Source of the DNA: Novosphingobium beihaiense
GTDB lineage: Bacteria; Pseudomonadota; Alphaproteobacteria; Sphingomonadales; Sphingomonadaceae
Direction of reading: 5' to 3'
Assembly (NCBI RefSeq): GCF_022832375.1
Contig: NZ_JALHLG010000014.1
Location: forward strand, 1-64,000
DNA: 64,000 nucleotides
The notes under the pieces were generated by a model. The model had not been told where the DNA came from. It worked only from the letters and a program-made list of their open reading frames with translations, and did not search any database. Positions 53,937 to 63,006 of the stretch are shown here, piece after piece (position 1 is the stretch's first letter; each line of letters begins with the position of its first letter). Made by a program: the position numbers and the translations under genes.

Positions 53937-55214
53937 TCACTTCCCGATGCAGAACCGCCCGAACAATGCATCCAGCATATCCTCGGTCGTGGCCCGGCCA
54001 ATCAACGCGTCGAAGGCCACACGGACCAGACGCAGTGCCTCGGCCACCAGCAAGGGATCGGTCTCACGCAGGGCATCGCGCAGCGCGGCTTCCGCTTGCG
54101 CCAGCAAGGCATGCTGGCGCTGGTTGAGTGCGGCGTCGCCGGGGCGGGGCATCGCTCTCGCCGCTGCATCGGTAAGGTCCCGCCGCAAAGGGTCGAGCCC
54201 CTCACCTGTCACGGCGGAGACACGATGGTGCGGGCTCGTCTTGGCAACCGCCCCTTCACGGTCGCACTGCGCTGCAATCTCCCAGCTTCCGGCAGGCCCC
54301 TCCCCCTCCGGCCCGAGCCACAGCACCAGGTCCGCCCGGTCCAACGCGGCGCGGGCGCGGGCAATGCCGATCACTTCGATCTCGTCGCCAGATTCGTCAC
54401 GCAGCCCCGCGGTGTCGGCGAAAACGAAAGGCACACCGCCGATCGCCACCGCACGCGTAAGCACATCGCGCGTGGTTCCGGCGAGCGGCGCGGTGATGGC
54501 GGCCTCATCCTCGACCAGCGCATTGAACAGAGTACTCTTACCCGCATTGGGTGGCCCGGCCAGTACAACGCGAAAGCCCTCGCGCAAGGCCTCCGCGCGC
54601 GGGCGGCCCAGCCAGTCCGAAAGCTCACCGGCCAGAGCGGCTAGCCCCTTCGCGAAGTCTGGCGGCAGGTCGGCCACATCGTCTTCATCACCGAAATCGA
54701 GCACGGCCTCCACTTGCACGGAAGCGCGCAGCACGCGCTCGCGCCAGTCCTCGACCTGCCGCGAGAAGGCGCCGCCTGCCATGGCGATGGCCGAGCGGCG
54801 CTGCAATTCGGTTTCGGCAGAGAGCAGATCGGCCAGCCCTTCGGCCTCCGCCAAATCGATGCGGCCATGGGCAAAAGCGCGGCGGGTGAACTCGCCCGGT
54901 TCCGCGCGGCGCAGGCCCGGCATCTCCGCCAGTGCAGCTTCCACCGCCGCGACGACCGCCCTGCCCCCATGCAGATGCAGTTCGGCAAGATCCTCGCCCG
55001 TCGCTGTGCGCGGTCCGGGGAACCAAAGCACCAGCGCCTGATCGAGGACTGTTCCACGTGAAACACGCAAGGTCCTGTAGCTGGCCATACGCGGCGGCGG
55101 CAGATCACCTGCCAGAGCAGCCAGCGCGGTGCCCGCCCGAGGCCCGCTCACCCGGACAACCGCAATGGCAGCGGGCGGCGAGCCGCTCGAAAGCGCGAAG
55201 ATCGTATCCGTCAT
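53937..55214 (-). CDS. mnmE: tRNA modification GTPase MnmE
   Basis: 425 residues. The N-terminal domain (DTIFALSSGSPPAAIAVVRV, ADLHLHGGRAVV-like EDLAELHLHGGRAVV, AEPGEFTRRAFAHGRIDLAE) is followed by the G domain inserted in the helical domain (GPPNAGKSTLFNAL, GTTRDVL, DTAGLRDESGDEIE) and the C-terminal catalytic cysteine in FCIGK. It works with MnmG in U34 modification. A parS-like site lies inside it, near the 5' end. Confidence 0.97.
   Translation of the reverse strand: MTDTIFALSSGSPPAAIAVVRVSGPRAGTALAALAGDLPPPRMASYRTLRVSRGTVLDQALVLWFPGPRTATGEDLAELHLHGGRAVVAAVEAALAEMPGLRRAEPGEFTRRAFAHGRIDLAEAEGLADLLSAETELQRRSAIAMAGGAFSRQVEDWRERVLRASVQVEAVLDFGDEDDVADLPPDFAKGLAALAGELSDWLGRPRAEALREGFRVVLAGPPNAGKSTLFNALVEDEAAITAPLAGTTRDVLTRAVAIGGVPFVFADTAGLRDESGDEIEVIGIARARAALDRADLVLWLGPEGEGPAGSWEIAAQCDREGAVAKTSPHHRVSAVTGEGLDPLRRDLTDAAARAMPRPGDAALNQRQHALLAQAEAALRDALRETDPLLVAEALRLVRVAFDALIGRATTEDMLDALFGRFCIGK
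55050..55065. promoter_or_regulatory. parS-like site 4 (in mnmE)
   Basis: TGTTCCACGTGAAACA keeps the full GTTnCACGTGnAAC parS core and both outer bases. It lies in the 5' part of mnmE, about 3.8 kb from site 1. Confidence 0.85.
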
Positions 55215-55266
55215 AAACTCTGAACTTGTTCCGGAATGGCCGCCGTGGGGCCCCCGGCGAAAGCCC

Positions 55267-55545
55267 TCAGCCGTCCTTCTTGGGCTTGCTGCCCGATGGA
55301 CCGCCCGTTCCGCTCATGGCCATGGCCACGCCGCTTTCAAGGAACTTCTGGAACATCTTCAACCCGAACTCGCCCATGGGGGCGATCTGCTTGGTCAGTT
55401 CCTGCAACTGATCGAAACTGCCCGCGCCCTGCATCGCATTGGTGAGTGCCTCGACGTAGACCTCGTTGGCCTTGGTCACATCGGGCAGGCCCAGGAAGCG
55501 GCGCGCCTCCTCCGGCGAACATTCAACCTCGACATTGACCTTCAT
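55267..55545 (-). CDS. Small conserved protein (DUF6489-like)
   Basis: 92 residues starting MKVNVEVECSPEEARRFLGL. The middle is helical and hydrophobic (FGLKMFQKFLESGVAMAM) and the tail is Gly/Ser/Lys-rich. The pattern fits DUF6489 proteins of alphaproteobacteria; function is unknown. A GGAGGGG ribosome site precedes the ATG. It is 52 bases upstream of mnmE on the same strand, so it may be cotranscribed. Confidence 0.78.
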   Translation of the reverse strand: MKVNVEVECSPEEARRFLGLPDVTKANEVYVEALTNAMQGAGSFDQLQELTKQIAPMGEFGLKMFQKFLESGVAMAMSGTGGPSGSKPKKDG

Positions 55546-55649
55546 CGGGGCCCCTCCTTGGATTTCTGCATCATAGCTGACACATGCGCTTCACAAAGTC
55601 CATTGCAAGAGCCTATCACACGAAAACCGCGAATTCAGGAGAGAGTCTC

Positions 55650-56348
55650 ATGGCCACCAACACCGAAATCCCCACTCTCGATGGCGACGGCATGATCCCG
55701 GCCTATGTGGCAAAGCCCGAAGGCACGCCGCGCGGGGCAATCATCGTGCAGCAGGAGATTTTCGGCGTCGATACCGGCATCCGCAAGAAAGCGGATGGCT
55801 GGGCGGCCAAGGGCTATCTCGCCGTCGCGCCGGATTCGTTCTGGCGCCAGAAGCCGGGCGTGGAGCTCGATGCCGACAAGCCCGAGGAATTCCAGCAGGC
55901 CATCGAATTCATGATGAAGCATGATTTCGATCTGGGTATCCGCGATATCGAAGCGGTGATCCACTGGATCCGCCGCGAACAGGGCGTGCCCAAGGTCGGC
56001 CTCGTGGGATACTGCATGGGCGGCAAGGTCGCCTACATGGTTGCCGCGCGCACCGATATCGATGCCTCGGTCGGCTACTACGGCGTCTCCATCGACCAGA
56101 TGCTGAACGAGAAGCACGCCATCGCCAAGCCGCTCATGCTTCATGTGCCGACGGCAGACGGCTTCGTTCCGCCCGAAGCGCAGAAGGCGATGCACGAAGG
56201 GCTCGACGATCATCCGCGTGTGACGCTCTACGATTACGAAGGGCTCGACCACGGCTTTGCCGCCGAGATCGGATCACGCCGCGATGAAGCCGGCGCCGCG
56301 CTGGCCGACAGCCGGACCGAAGCCTTCTTCGCGGAGCACGTCGGCTAG
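55650..56348 (+). CDS. Dienelactone hydrolase family protein
   Basis: 232 residues of an alpha/beta hydrolase with the DLH triad: C122 in GYCMGGKVAY, an aspartate near VPTADGFVPP, and H201 in GLDHGFAAE. VVQQEIFGVD-type oxyanion region reads IIVQQEIFGVDTGIRK. Family members open dienelactones in chloroaromatic breakdown, but many have general esterase roles; the substrate is unknown. The ATG has AGGAGAG upstream. It ends four bases before the next gene's GTG. Confidence 0.92.
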   Translation: MATNTEIPTLDGDGMIPAYVAKPEGTPRGAIIVQQEIFGVDTGIRKKADGWAAKGYLAVAPDSFWRQKPGVELDADKPEEFQQAIEFMMKHDFDLGIRDIEAVIHWIRREQGVPKVGLVGYCMGGKVAYMVAARTDIDASVGYYGVSIDQMLNEKHAIAKPLMLHVPTADGFVPPEAQKAMHEGLDDHPRVTLYDYEGLDHGFAAEIGSRRDEAGAALADSRTEAFFAEHVG

Positions 56349-56352
56349 GCCC

Positions 56353-57939
56353 GTGGCGCTCGCACCGCGCTATGCCGTACCGCTGGTGGCCGTGGCGATC
56401 ACGGCTGCCTGCTGGCTGATCCATCCACTGCGCTGGGCATTGGTCCTCGTCATCCCCGTGCTGCTGCTGACGCTTTGGGACTTCTTCCAGGGCAGCCATG
56501 CCCTGCGGCGCAACTATCCGCTGATCGCACGCATGCGATGGCTGTTCGAGGACCTTCGGCCCTACCTGCGCGCCTATATCGTCGAGAGCGATCGCGAAGG
56601 CCGCCCTTTCACGATCGACGAGCGAAGCCTCGTCTATGCCCGTGCCAAAGGCGATATCTCCACCCACCCGATGGGTACCGAACTCGACGTCTATTCGGAC
56701 GAGTACGAGTGGCTCGGCCATTCGATCGCCCCCAACGAACAGGCGCCCGAGAGCTGGCACGTGCGCGTGGGCGGTGAGGCTTGCACCAAGCCCTATGACA
56801 GCGCCCTGCTCAACATCTCTGCCATGAGCTTCGGCTCGCTTTCGGCCAATGCGATCGAGGCGCTGAACAAGGGCGCCGCGCTGGGCGGCTTCGCGCATGA
56901 TACCGGCGAGGGCTCGATCAGCCGCTATCACCGCAAGCACGGCGGCGACCTGATCTGGGAGCTGGGCAGCGGCTATTTCGGCTGCCGCCACAAGGACGGC
57001 CGCTTCAACCCGGACCTCTTCGCCGAGCAGGCGCAGGACGATCAGGTGAAGATGGTCGAGATCAAGCTGAGCCAGGGCGCCAAGCCCGGCCACGGCGGCA
57101 TGCTCCCCGGCACCAAGGTGACGCCCGAAATCGCCGAAGCGCGCAAGGTCGATGTCGGCGAAAGCTGCATATCGCCCCCTGCCCACTCCACCTTTTCGAC
57201 GCCGGCCGGGCTGCTCGAATGGGTGGCGCAGCTGCGCGAGCTGTCGGGCGGCAAGCCTGCCGGATTCAAGCTCTGCGTCGGCCAGCCGCACGAAGTCATG
57301 GCGATCGTCAAAGCCATGCTCGAAACCGGCATCACCCCGGATTTCATCGTCGTCGATGGGGCCGAGGGCGGCACCGGCGCCGCGCCGCAGGAGCTGACCG
57401 ACAATGTCGGCATGCCGCTGCGTGAGGGGCTGATCCTGATGCGCAATGCCCTCGTCGGCGCCAATCTCAAGGATCGCATCCGGCTGGGTGCTTCGGGCAA
57501 GATCCATTCGGGCGCCGGGATGGCCCGCGCTTTCGCGCTCGGCGCCGACTGGTGCAATGCCGCGCGGGCTTTCATGTTCTCGCTGGGCTGCGTGCAGTCG
57601 ATGAAGTGCCATACCGGCGAATGCCCCACCGGCGTCGCCACGCAAGTGCCCTGGCGCCAGAAGGGCCTTGTGGTCGATGACAAGGCGGAACGCGTCGCCC
57701 GTTTCCAGAAGGAAACGCTGCACGCGCTGCGCGAGATCGTCGTCGCCATGGGATACAGCAGCCCCTGGGGCCTCAACCAGCACGACATGTATCAGCGCAT
57801 GGACAGCGCCAAGGCCGGGCCGCTCGACGAAGTGTACCGCTTCCTGCAGCCGGGCCAGTTGCTGGCCGATCCGGGCTCGACCCAGTACGCCCATGCCTGG
57901 AATGTGGCACGCGCGGATACCTTCCGGCGCGTGACGTGA
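56353..57939 (+). CDS. FMN-binding glutamate synthase-like protein
   Basis: 528 residues from a GTG. Two N-terminal membrane helices (VPLVAVAITAACWLI and WALVLVIPVLLLTLWDFF) precede a domain like the FMN-binding half of glutamate synthase: NISAMSFGSLSANAIEALNK, DTGEGSISRYH, LSQGAKPGHGGMLPG, DFIVVDGAEGGTGAAP, and a cluster-like CVQSMKCHTGECPTG with three cysteines. No amidotransferase domain is present, so it is not full GltB. The reaction of these membrane-bound homologues is not established. Confidence 0.9.
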   Translation: MALAPRYAVPLVAVAITAACWLIHPLRWALVLVIPVLLLTLWDFFQGSHALRRNYPLIARMRWLFEDLRPYLRAYIVESDREGRPFTIDERSLVYARAKGDISTHPMGTELDVYSDEYEWLGHSIAPNEQAPESWHVRVGGEACTKPYDSALLNISAMSFGSLSANAIEALNKGAALGGFAHDTGEGSISRYHRKHGGDLIWELGSGYFGCRHKDGRFNPDLFAEQAQDDQVKMVEIKLSQGAKPGHGGMLPGTKVTPEIAEARKVDVGESCISPPAHSTFSTPAGLLEWVAQLRELSGGKPAGFKLCVGQPHEVMAIVKAMLETGITPDFIVVDGAEGGTGAAPQELTDNVGMPLREGLILMRNALVGANLKDRIRLGASGKIHSGAGMARAFALGADWCNAARAFMFSLGCVQSMKCHTGECPTGVATQVPWRQKGLVVDDKAERVARFQKETLHALREIVVAMGYSSPWGLNQHDMYQRMDSAKAGPLDEVYRFLQPGQLLADPGSTQYAHAWNVARADTFRRVT

Positions 57940-57976
57940 ATCCCCCACAAGCTTCAAGACCAAGGAAACAGCCTTC

Positions 57977-58945
57977 ATGACCCAGGGATACCGGATGATC
58001 GTCAAGGCCCACGGCGGGCCCGAAGTGATCGAGCGGGAGGACTTCGCCGTCCCCTCCCCCGGCCCCGGCCAAGTGCTGATCGAGACCGAGGCGGTGGGCC
58101 TCAACTTCATCGACACCTATTTCCGCAAGGGACTCTATCCCGATGCGCTGCCGATCGTGCTCGGTTCGGAAAGCGTGGGGCGGATCGTGGCGCTTGGCGA
58201 AGGCGTCAGCGGCCTTGCCGTGGGCGAGCGCGTGGGGACGACGCAGAACGGCGGCGCCTATGCCTCGCACCGGCTGATTGCGGCGGACAAGGCGATGCGC
58301 ATTCCGGAAGGTATCGCGCCCGAAACGGCGGCGGCGGTGATGCTGAAAGGGCTGACCGCCTGCTATCTGGCCGAGGATACCTTTCCCGCAGCGGCCGGGC
58401 ATGTGGCGCTGGTCCATGCGGCGGCGGGCGGTGTCGGCTCTCTGCTGGTGCCCTGGCTGCTCGACAAGGGGGTGACGGTGATTGCCCATGCTGGCTCGCC
58501 GGAAAAGGCCGCGCAAGTCCCCGGCGAACACACGCTGTCCTGCGATCTGAAGGATCTGCCCGAACAGGTGCGCGCCATCACCGGCGGCGCCATGTGCCAT
58601 GTCGTCTACGACGGCGTGGGCGCGGCCTCGTGGGACGCCTCGCTCGCATGCCTGCGGCGGCGCGGGATGATGGTGAGTTACGGCAATGCCTCGGGCGCAG
58701 TGCCGCCCATTTCATTGCTGGATCTGATGCGCGGCGGCTCGCTCTTTGCCACCCGCCCTACCCTGGCCGACTATATCGCCACGCCCGAAGCGCTGGCGGC
58801 CAGCGCGGAAAAGCTGTTCAGCCGCATCGCCAGCGGGGTGCTGCAGACGCGCATCGGCCAGAGCTGGCGGCTGGAAGAAGCGGCACAGGCACACCAGGCG
58901 CTGGAAAACCGGGAGACCACAGGCTCAACGGTCCTGCTGCCCTGA
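57977..58945 (+). CDS. NADPH:quinone oxidoreductase (QorA-like)
   Basis: 322 residues of the zinc-free medium-chain reductase group. Seen: VGLNFIDTYFRKGLYP, LGSESVGRIVALGEG, the NADPH loop ALVHAAAGGVGSLLVPWL, and DGVGAASWDASLACLRRRG. The enzyme reduces quinones or related carbonyls with one-electron or hydride transfer. AAGGAAAC lies upstream of the ATG. It follows the FMN protein by 37 bases and may share its transcript. Confidence 0.92.
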   Translation: MTQGYRMIVKAHGGPEVIEREDFAVPSPGPGQVLIETEAVGLNFIDTYFRKGLYPDALPIVLGSESVGRIVALGEGVSGLAVGERVGTTQNGGAYASHRLIAADKAMRIPEGIAPETAAAVMLKGLTACYLAEDTFPAAAGHVALVHAAAGGVGSLLVPWLLDKGVTVIAHAGSPEKAAQVPGEHTLSCDLKDLPEQVRAITGGAMCHVVYDGVGAASWDASLACLRRRGMMVSYGNASGAVPPISLLDLMRGGSLFATRPTLADYIATPEALAASAEKLFSRIASGVLQTRIGQSWRLEEAAQAHQALENRETTGSTVLLP

Positions 58946-59079
58946 AACGCGAAACGCGCCGGTCCCCCAACCAGCGCGTCCCCCGTTCTTAGCCCCATTT
59001 TAGCCCCATACCTGGCATCGGCCAGGTGGCATTCCGCAAGATCCGGCACCACCCCGGATAGCCGGACCCTGCGGAAATC

Positions 59080-59607
59080 TCAGGCGGCTTCCTTCTCGAT
59101 GAATTCGGGATAGAAGCTCGGCTCGCGTTCCGACCAGCCCGGCGCCGTAGCGGCGGCTTCGCTGATCGAATGGAGCAATTCCTTGCGGCGGCCGGGCCGG
59201 ATCTGCGGCAGCGCGGCGGCGCCGCAGAAGGCCCCCGGCAGCCAGGGACGGACCCAGGCCCCGAGCAGACGCTCGTAGAGAAAGCGGAATGCGGAAAACG
59301 TGCTGAGCTTGTCCTGCGCCAGATCGAAGGCGGCCATGCGCACCAGCTTGCCCATGAAGGCTTCGATATCCTCAAAACCGATATCGTCGGGCCGCATCGT
59401 GCGCAGCGCCTTGAGGTCCTGATAGGCCACGTACTGGCCGCGGATCGACGAGGCTTCCTCATCGTCGCGGGCCCAGAGCTTGAAAGCATCCTGCCTGCCA
59501 AGCCCGATGTCGAGGCTGCGGCGGATGTAGCGCTGTTCGCAAGCCGTAAAGCTGGCGAATTCGCGCAGCTCGCTAATCGTCAGAGTTGCCGTTCCCGCAT
59601 AGGCCAT
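59080..59607 (-). CDS. Conserved hypothetical protein
   Basis: 175 residues starting MAYAGTATLTISELREFA. The sequence is soluble and mostly helical (FEDIEAFMGKLVRMAAFDLA, FRFLYERLLGAWVRPWLPGA), with no membrane helix or signal peptide. I do not recognise a family, although similar proteins occur in sphingomonads in my recollection. A start 20 codons upstream is possible but less likely. The upstream gap holds two GTTAAC motifs that resemble CtrA half-sites. Confidence 0.7.
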   Translation of the reverse strand: MAYAGTATLTISELREFASFTACEQRYIRRSLDIGLGRQDAFKLWARDDEEASSIRGQYVAYQDLKALRTMRPDDIGFEDIEAFMGKLVRMAAFDLAQDKLSTFSAFRFLYERLLGAWVRPWLPGAFCGAAALPQIRPGRRKELLHSISEAAATAPGWSEREPSFYPEFIEKEAA

Positions 59608-59909
59608 GCTCGTAACCCCCCGTGACCTTCCTGCTGTGACTTGAAGGAAACCCCCTTCACGAATCACAATTAACCATCCGGGCAGTTACGAAGTCGTTAA
59701 CTATGCAAACGTTTGTGCGCCACTAGGGCAGTAATCGATTGGCAATACTTTCGTTAACCCTTGAAATCCTAGGGTTTCAGAGGCCTTTTGAAGAATCGGC
59801 GGGTAAAAGAATTTACAATAGTGCGCAGAAAAAATCCGCGGCGTGCAAATGAGTGCGGTAACATTAATCACCGCTCTCTTTACCACCCTCAGCAAAAGCT
59901 TCGAGTCGC
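59608..59909. other. Intergenic region between divergent-facing units
   Basis: No gene is seen. The region is A+T-richer than average and holds short inverted repeats (TGAAGG/CCTTCA near 59642-59660; TGAAATCC/GGGTTTCA near 59762-59779) and two GTTAAC motifs. It probably contains the promoter of the hypothetical gene that starts at 59607. Confidence 0.45.
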
Positions 59910-59941
59910 GCTGTGAAAAGCGCTTTCGCGCCTTTCACAGC
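59910..59941 (-). terminator. Hairpin after thiG
   Basis: On the minus strand a 14-bp stem (GCTGTGAAAGGCGC paired with GCGCTTTTCACAGC, one G-T pair) is capped by a GAAA tetraloop. It starts six bases after the thiG stop. There is no T run after it, so it may stabilise the mRNA end or be a weak terminator. Confidence 0.6.
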
Positions 59942-59947
59942 CGGTCC

Positions 59948-60739
59948 TCAGATCAGGCCGGCCAGCGGACTCGACGGATCGGCATAGCGCCGCGTCGCCA
60001 TGCGGCCTGCAAGATAGGCCTCGCGCCCGGCTTCCACGCCGAGCTTCATCGCGCGGGCCATGCGAATCGGGTCTTTCGCTTCCGCGATCGCAGTGTTCAT
60101 CAGCACTCCATCGCAGCCCAGCTCCATCGCCACAGCCGCTTCGGAGGCCGTGCCGACACCAGCGTCGACCAGCACCGGCACATTCGCGCCCTCGACGATC
60201 AGACGCACCGTTACCTTGTTCTGGATGCCTAGGCCCGAACCGATCGGCGCGCCCAGCGGCATGATCGCCACCGCGCCCGCTTCCTCAAGCTGCTTCGCCG
60301 CGATCGGATCATCCACGCAATAGACCATCGGCGCGAAGCCTTCCTTCGCCAGCACTTCGCAGGCCTTCAGCGTCTCGCGCATGTCGGGATAGAGCGTGCG
60401 CGCCTCGCCCAGCACTTCCAGCTTGACCAGATCCCAGCCGCCCGCCTCGCGTGCCAGGCGCAGCGTGCGGATGGCATCGTCGGCGGTGAAGCAGCCCGCG
60501 GTATTGGGCAGGTAGGTGATCTTCTTCGGATCGATATAATCGGTCAGCATCGGCGCCTTGGGGTCCGAGATATTGACCCGGCGCACCGCCACCGTGACGA
60601 TTTCCGCACCCGAAGCTTCCACCGCCGCCGCGTTCTGCTCGAAATCCTTGTACTTGCCCGTGCCCACGATCAGGCGCGACGTGAAGGTCCGTCCGGCGAC
60701 AGTCCAGGTGTCGGCGCCAATCTTGGTCATGTCATTCAT
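59948..60739 (-). CDS. thiG: Thiazole synthase
   Basis: 263 residues of the TIM-barrel enzyme that forms the thiazole phosphate of thiamine from DXP, ThiS thiocarboxylate and dehydroglycine/glycine imine. Seen: [31 protein letters not shown], the Schiff-base lysine region [31 protein letters not shown], and [20 protein letters not shown]. The start overlaps the stop of the small hypothetical gene between thiS and thiG. Confidence 0.96.
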   Translation of the reverse strand: MNDMTKIGADTWTVAGRTFTSRLIVGTGKYKDFEQNAAAVEASGAEIVTVAVRRVNISDPKAPMLTDYIDPKKITYLPNTAGCFTADDAIRTLRLAREAGGWDLVKLEVLGEARTLYPDMRETLKACEVLAKEGFAPMVYCVDDPIAAKQLEEAGAVAIMPLGAPIGSGLGIQNKVTVRLIVEGANVPVLVDAGVGTASEAAVAMELGCDGVLMNTAIAEAKDPIRMARAMKLGVEAGREAYLAGRMATRRYADPSSPLAGLI

Positions 60740-61125
60740 TGTATTGCCTCGTTGGGATAGCGCTGCATGGCTTCATAGCCCGCTTGGGTACTGGTGAAAT
60801 AAGCGGTGACGATGGCGTCCAGTTCCTCGCGCGTGTGCAGGTGAATCAGCCATTCACGGCGGCCGAAGATCTGGCCTATGTAGCCGTCCCGCTCCGGTTC
60901 ATGGCGCACGGTGATAAAATCGGACGAAATGATATTGATTTCGATGAAGTCCTCGTCGTCCCGGTAGAAGCCGAACATGGACTTCGCCACGGCCTCTTCC
61001 TCGGTCTCGCAGTCTTCGTCGGCAAAAGCCCAGTGCGCATCGACCTGCGCCAGCGCCCCCGCCAGATCGACCGGGCCGAGTTCCTCCGCAGGGCCTTGCG
61101 CCCGGCAGTTGTAGGCCTGCAGCAT
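60736..61125 (-). CDS. Hypothetical protein between thiS and thiG
   Basis: 129 residues, acidic, with no signal peptide. The middle reads [20 protein letters not shown] and [19 protein letters not shown]; the C-terminal half has [20 protein letters not shown] and [18 protein letters not shown]. It looks like a small alpha/beta protein. No family is recognised. Its gene lies three bases after thiS and overlaps thiG by four, so it must be made with the thiazole enzymes; a helper role is only a guess. Confidence 0.8.
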   Translation of the reverse strand: MLQAYNCRAQGPAEELGPVDLAGALAQVDAHWAFADEDCETEEEAVAKSMFGFYRDDEDFIEINIISSDFITVRHEPERDGYIGQIFGRREWLIHLHTREELDAIVTAYFTSTQAGYEAMQRYPNEAIQ

Positions 61126-61128
61126 GGT

Positions 61129-61377
61129 TCAGCCGCCGCCCACGAAGTGGACGATTTCCAGCACATCGCCATCGGCCAGCACGATTTCGGCCAGCATCGA
61201 GCGAGGCGCGATTTCGGCATTGTGCTCGACCGCGACCTTCTTGGGATCGAGCCCCAGACTGGAAACGAGATCGGCTATGGCGGCCCCGGACGCGATGCGG
61301 CGCGGTTCGCCATTGACGGTAAGGCGGATGCCGCCAGAGGTTTCTCCGGAAGATTCCCCGAAAGTTTCCTGTGCCAT
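61129..61377 (-). CDS. thiS: Sulfur carrier protein ThiS
   Basis: 82 residues. The N-terminal 18 are extra; the ubiquitin-like fold follows (IRLTVNGEPRRIASGAAIAD, LGLDPKKVAVEHNAEIAPRS, LADGDVLEIVHFVGGG). The C-terminal glycines carry the thiocarboxylate used by ThiG; here three glycines end the protein. The start MAQETF is chosen to avoid overlap with the merC gene region; it lies 16 bases after that stop. No TPP riboswitch was seen. Confidence 0.92.
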   Translation of the reverse strand: MAQETFGESSGETSGGIRLTVNGEPRRIASGAAIADLVSSLGLDPKKVAVEHNAEIAPRSMLAEIVLADGDVLEIVHFVGGG

Positions 61378-61393
61378 CCCCCGCAGATAGCGT

Positions 61394-61774
61394 TCAGCAG
61401 GCGGCGTGCAAGTTCCGAATGTGTGCAAAAGCCACCAGCGACACACCCGCGATCGTCAGCAGCGCTTCCGGCAGCCCGTGCCCGGCCATGATGGCCGTGC
61501 CCATCAGCGCCAGTCCGATTCCGCCCACCACCAACGGTCCGGCGCGGCCATGGCGCATTACGCCGAAACCAAGCGAGACAAGACCGATGGCAAGCGCCAG
61601 GACCAGCCCAACCCTATGAATCGCCGGAGAAAGCAGAGCACCGCCGCCCAGCCCCAGAACACCCACGAGCACGGCGCCCAGCACGCAATGCACCATGCAA
61701 AGCCCGCTCAGGATAATGCCTGCACCGTCAAGCCGGTTACGAATCGCTAGAAGTGTTCTGCGCATGCGGACCAT
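61394..61774 (-). CDS. MerC domain membrane protein
   Basis: 126 residues with four membrane helices. The first helix carries DGAGIILSGLCMVHCVLGAV, with the paired cysteines and histidine typical of MerC. Classic MerC imports mercury, but stand-alone homologues near housekeeping genes may handle other metals. No mer genes are close. It is the first gene of the run merC-thiS-hypothetical-thiG. A small palindrome (TGATG/CATCA, 61780-61795) sits just upstream of the start. Confidence 0.85.
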   Translation of the reverse strand: MVRMRRTLLAIRNRLDGAGIILSGLCMVHCVLGAVLVGVLGLGGGALLSPAIHRVGLVLALAIGLVSLGFGVMRHGRAGPLVVGGIGLALMGTAIMAGHGLPEALLTIAGVSLVAFAHIRNLHAAC

Positions 61775-61779
61775 GTATG

Positions 61780-61795
61780 TGATGTTGTATCATCA
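61780..61795. promoter_or_regulatory. Small palindrome in front of merC
   Basis: TGATGTTGTATCATCA has complementary five-base ends around a six-base centre. Its position five bases upstream of the merC start suits a repressor site, perhaps of Fur/Zur type, but the match to known boxes is poor. Confidence 0.3.
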
Positions 61796-61902
61796 ATCAA
61801 GAGGCGTCCCGCATCGTAACGCTGCACACCGCCCCGCGTTGCGCCCCCTTGCGTAAAGCGCTGTGAAATCGCAGGGAATAACGCCATGAGAGTCGAGAAA
61901 AC

Positions 61903-62997
61903 ATGAGAGTTGCAGACGGCCGCCCCCTCATCGGCACGTCCGATGATATTGCCCCCATGGTGCGCTGGCTGCTGTTCGTGGCCGCACTCGTGGTCGTGAT
62001 CGTCGCTATCGGCGGAATTACCCGGCTCACGGAGTCTGGCCTGTCGATCACGCACTGGAAACCGATCACCGGGGCGATTCCGCCCTTGTCCGAAGCCCAG
62101 TGGCAGGCCGAGTTCGCGGACTACAAGAAGATCCCGCAATATCTCGATATCAATGGCCCGGCCGGAATGACGCTGGCCCAGTACAAGTTCATCTATTTCT
62201 GGGAATGGGCCCACCGCCTGCTGGCACGGCTGATCGGGCTCGCTTTTGCCCTGCCGCTCGCGTGGTTCTGGTACAAGCGCACGATCCCGCTGGGCTACAA
62301 GCCCCGCCTGGCGGCGCTGCTGGCGCTGGGCGGGCTGCAAGGCGCGGTGGGCTGGTGGATGGTCTCATCCGGCCTGACGCCCGAAGCGGCCGACCGGGTC
62401 AGCCATTTCCGTCTCGCCGCGCACCTGCTGATCGCGCTGACGACGCTCGGCGGCCTTGTCTGGACCGCGCTCGATCTCAAGGGGCTGCGTCAGGGTGAAC
62501 CGCCTGCACGGCTGACCCGTTTCGCCCTGTTCGTGCTGGCCGCGCTGATCTTCCAGCTCTTCATGGGCGCCATGGTCGCGGGCCTGCGCGCGGGATATGT
62601 CGCGGGGGCCGGATGGTTCAACCTCGATGCCTGGCCGCTGATGCAGGGCCGCCTGTTCCCCGAAGGTGTCGAATGGGCTGCCGGGATCGCCCATGCCTTG
62701 TTCAGCGATCCCTACCTCACCAACTTCATCCACCGCTGGTGGGCCTGGGTGGTCGTGGCAATCCTCGTCGTCATGGGCCGCCGCTTGCGCGCCCGGCGCC
62801 AGCGTATGGCCTCGGTCGCCATTCACTGCGCTTTCGGCATGCAGGTAATTCTGGGCATCTGCACCATCTGGTCGGGCGTGGCGCTGTGGCTGGCGGTGGC
62901 CCACCAGCTGTGCGGCGCCCTGCTCGTTGCCGCGACCGTGTGGGGCGCCCACTGCCTGGGCCGCCGTGACCCGGTGAACATCCTGAGCGGCCCCTGA
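61903..62997 (+). CDS. ctaA: Heme A synthase
   Basis: 364 residues with eight membrane helices, the alphaproteobacterial/mitochondrial COX15 type without the cysteine pair of Gram-positive CtaA. Heme-ligand histidines are seen in FWEWAHRLLARLIG, SHFRLAAHLL, NFIHRWWAW and AVAHQLCG. ITRLTESGLSITHWKPITGA and AGLRAGYVAGAGWFNL are family marks. It oxidises heme O to heme A for cytochrome aa3 oxidase. It is followed by cutA after 43 bases. Confidence 0.96.
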   Translation: MRVADGRPLIGTSDDIAPMVRWLLFVAALVVVIVAIGGITRLTESGLSITHWKPITGAIPPLSEAQWQAEFADYKKIPQYLDINGPAGMTLAQYKFIYFWEWAHRLLARLIGLAFALPLAWFWYKRTIPLGYKPRLAALLALGGLQGAVGWWMVSSGLTPEAADRVSHFRLAAHLLIALTTLGGLVWTALDLKGLRQGEPPARLTRFALFVLAALIFQLFMGAMVAGLRAGYVAGAGWFNLDAWPLMQGRLFPEGVEWAAGIAHALFSDPYLTNFIHRWWAWVVVAILVVMGRRLRARRQRMASVAIHCAFGMQVILGICTIWSGVALWLAVAHQLCGALLVAATVWGAHCLGRRDPVNILSGP

Positions 62998-63006
62998 GCG
63001 GCACAA

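Noticed and set aside
56134..58116. 660-codon frame on the minus strand
   Set aside because: Antisense shadow of the glutamate-synthase-like gene, which has clear FMN-domain motifs on the plus strand.
61775..61902. TPP riboswitch in front of the merC-thiS-thiG run
   Set aside because: The conserved CTGAGA and other TPP-box elements are absent in this leader.
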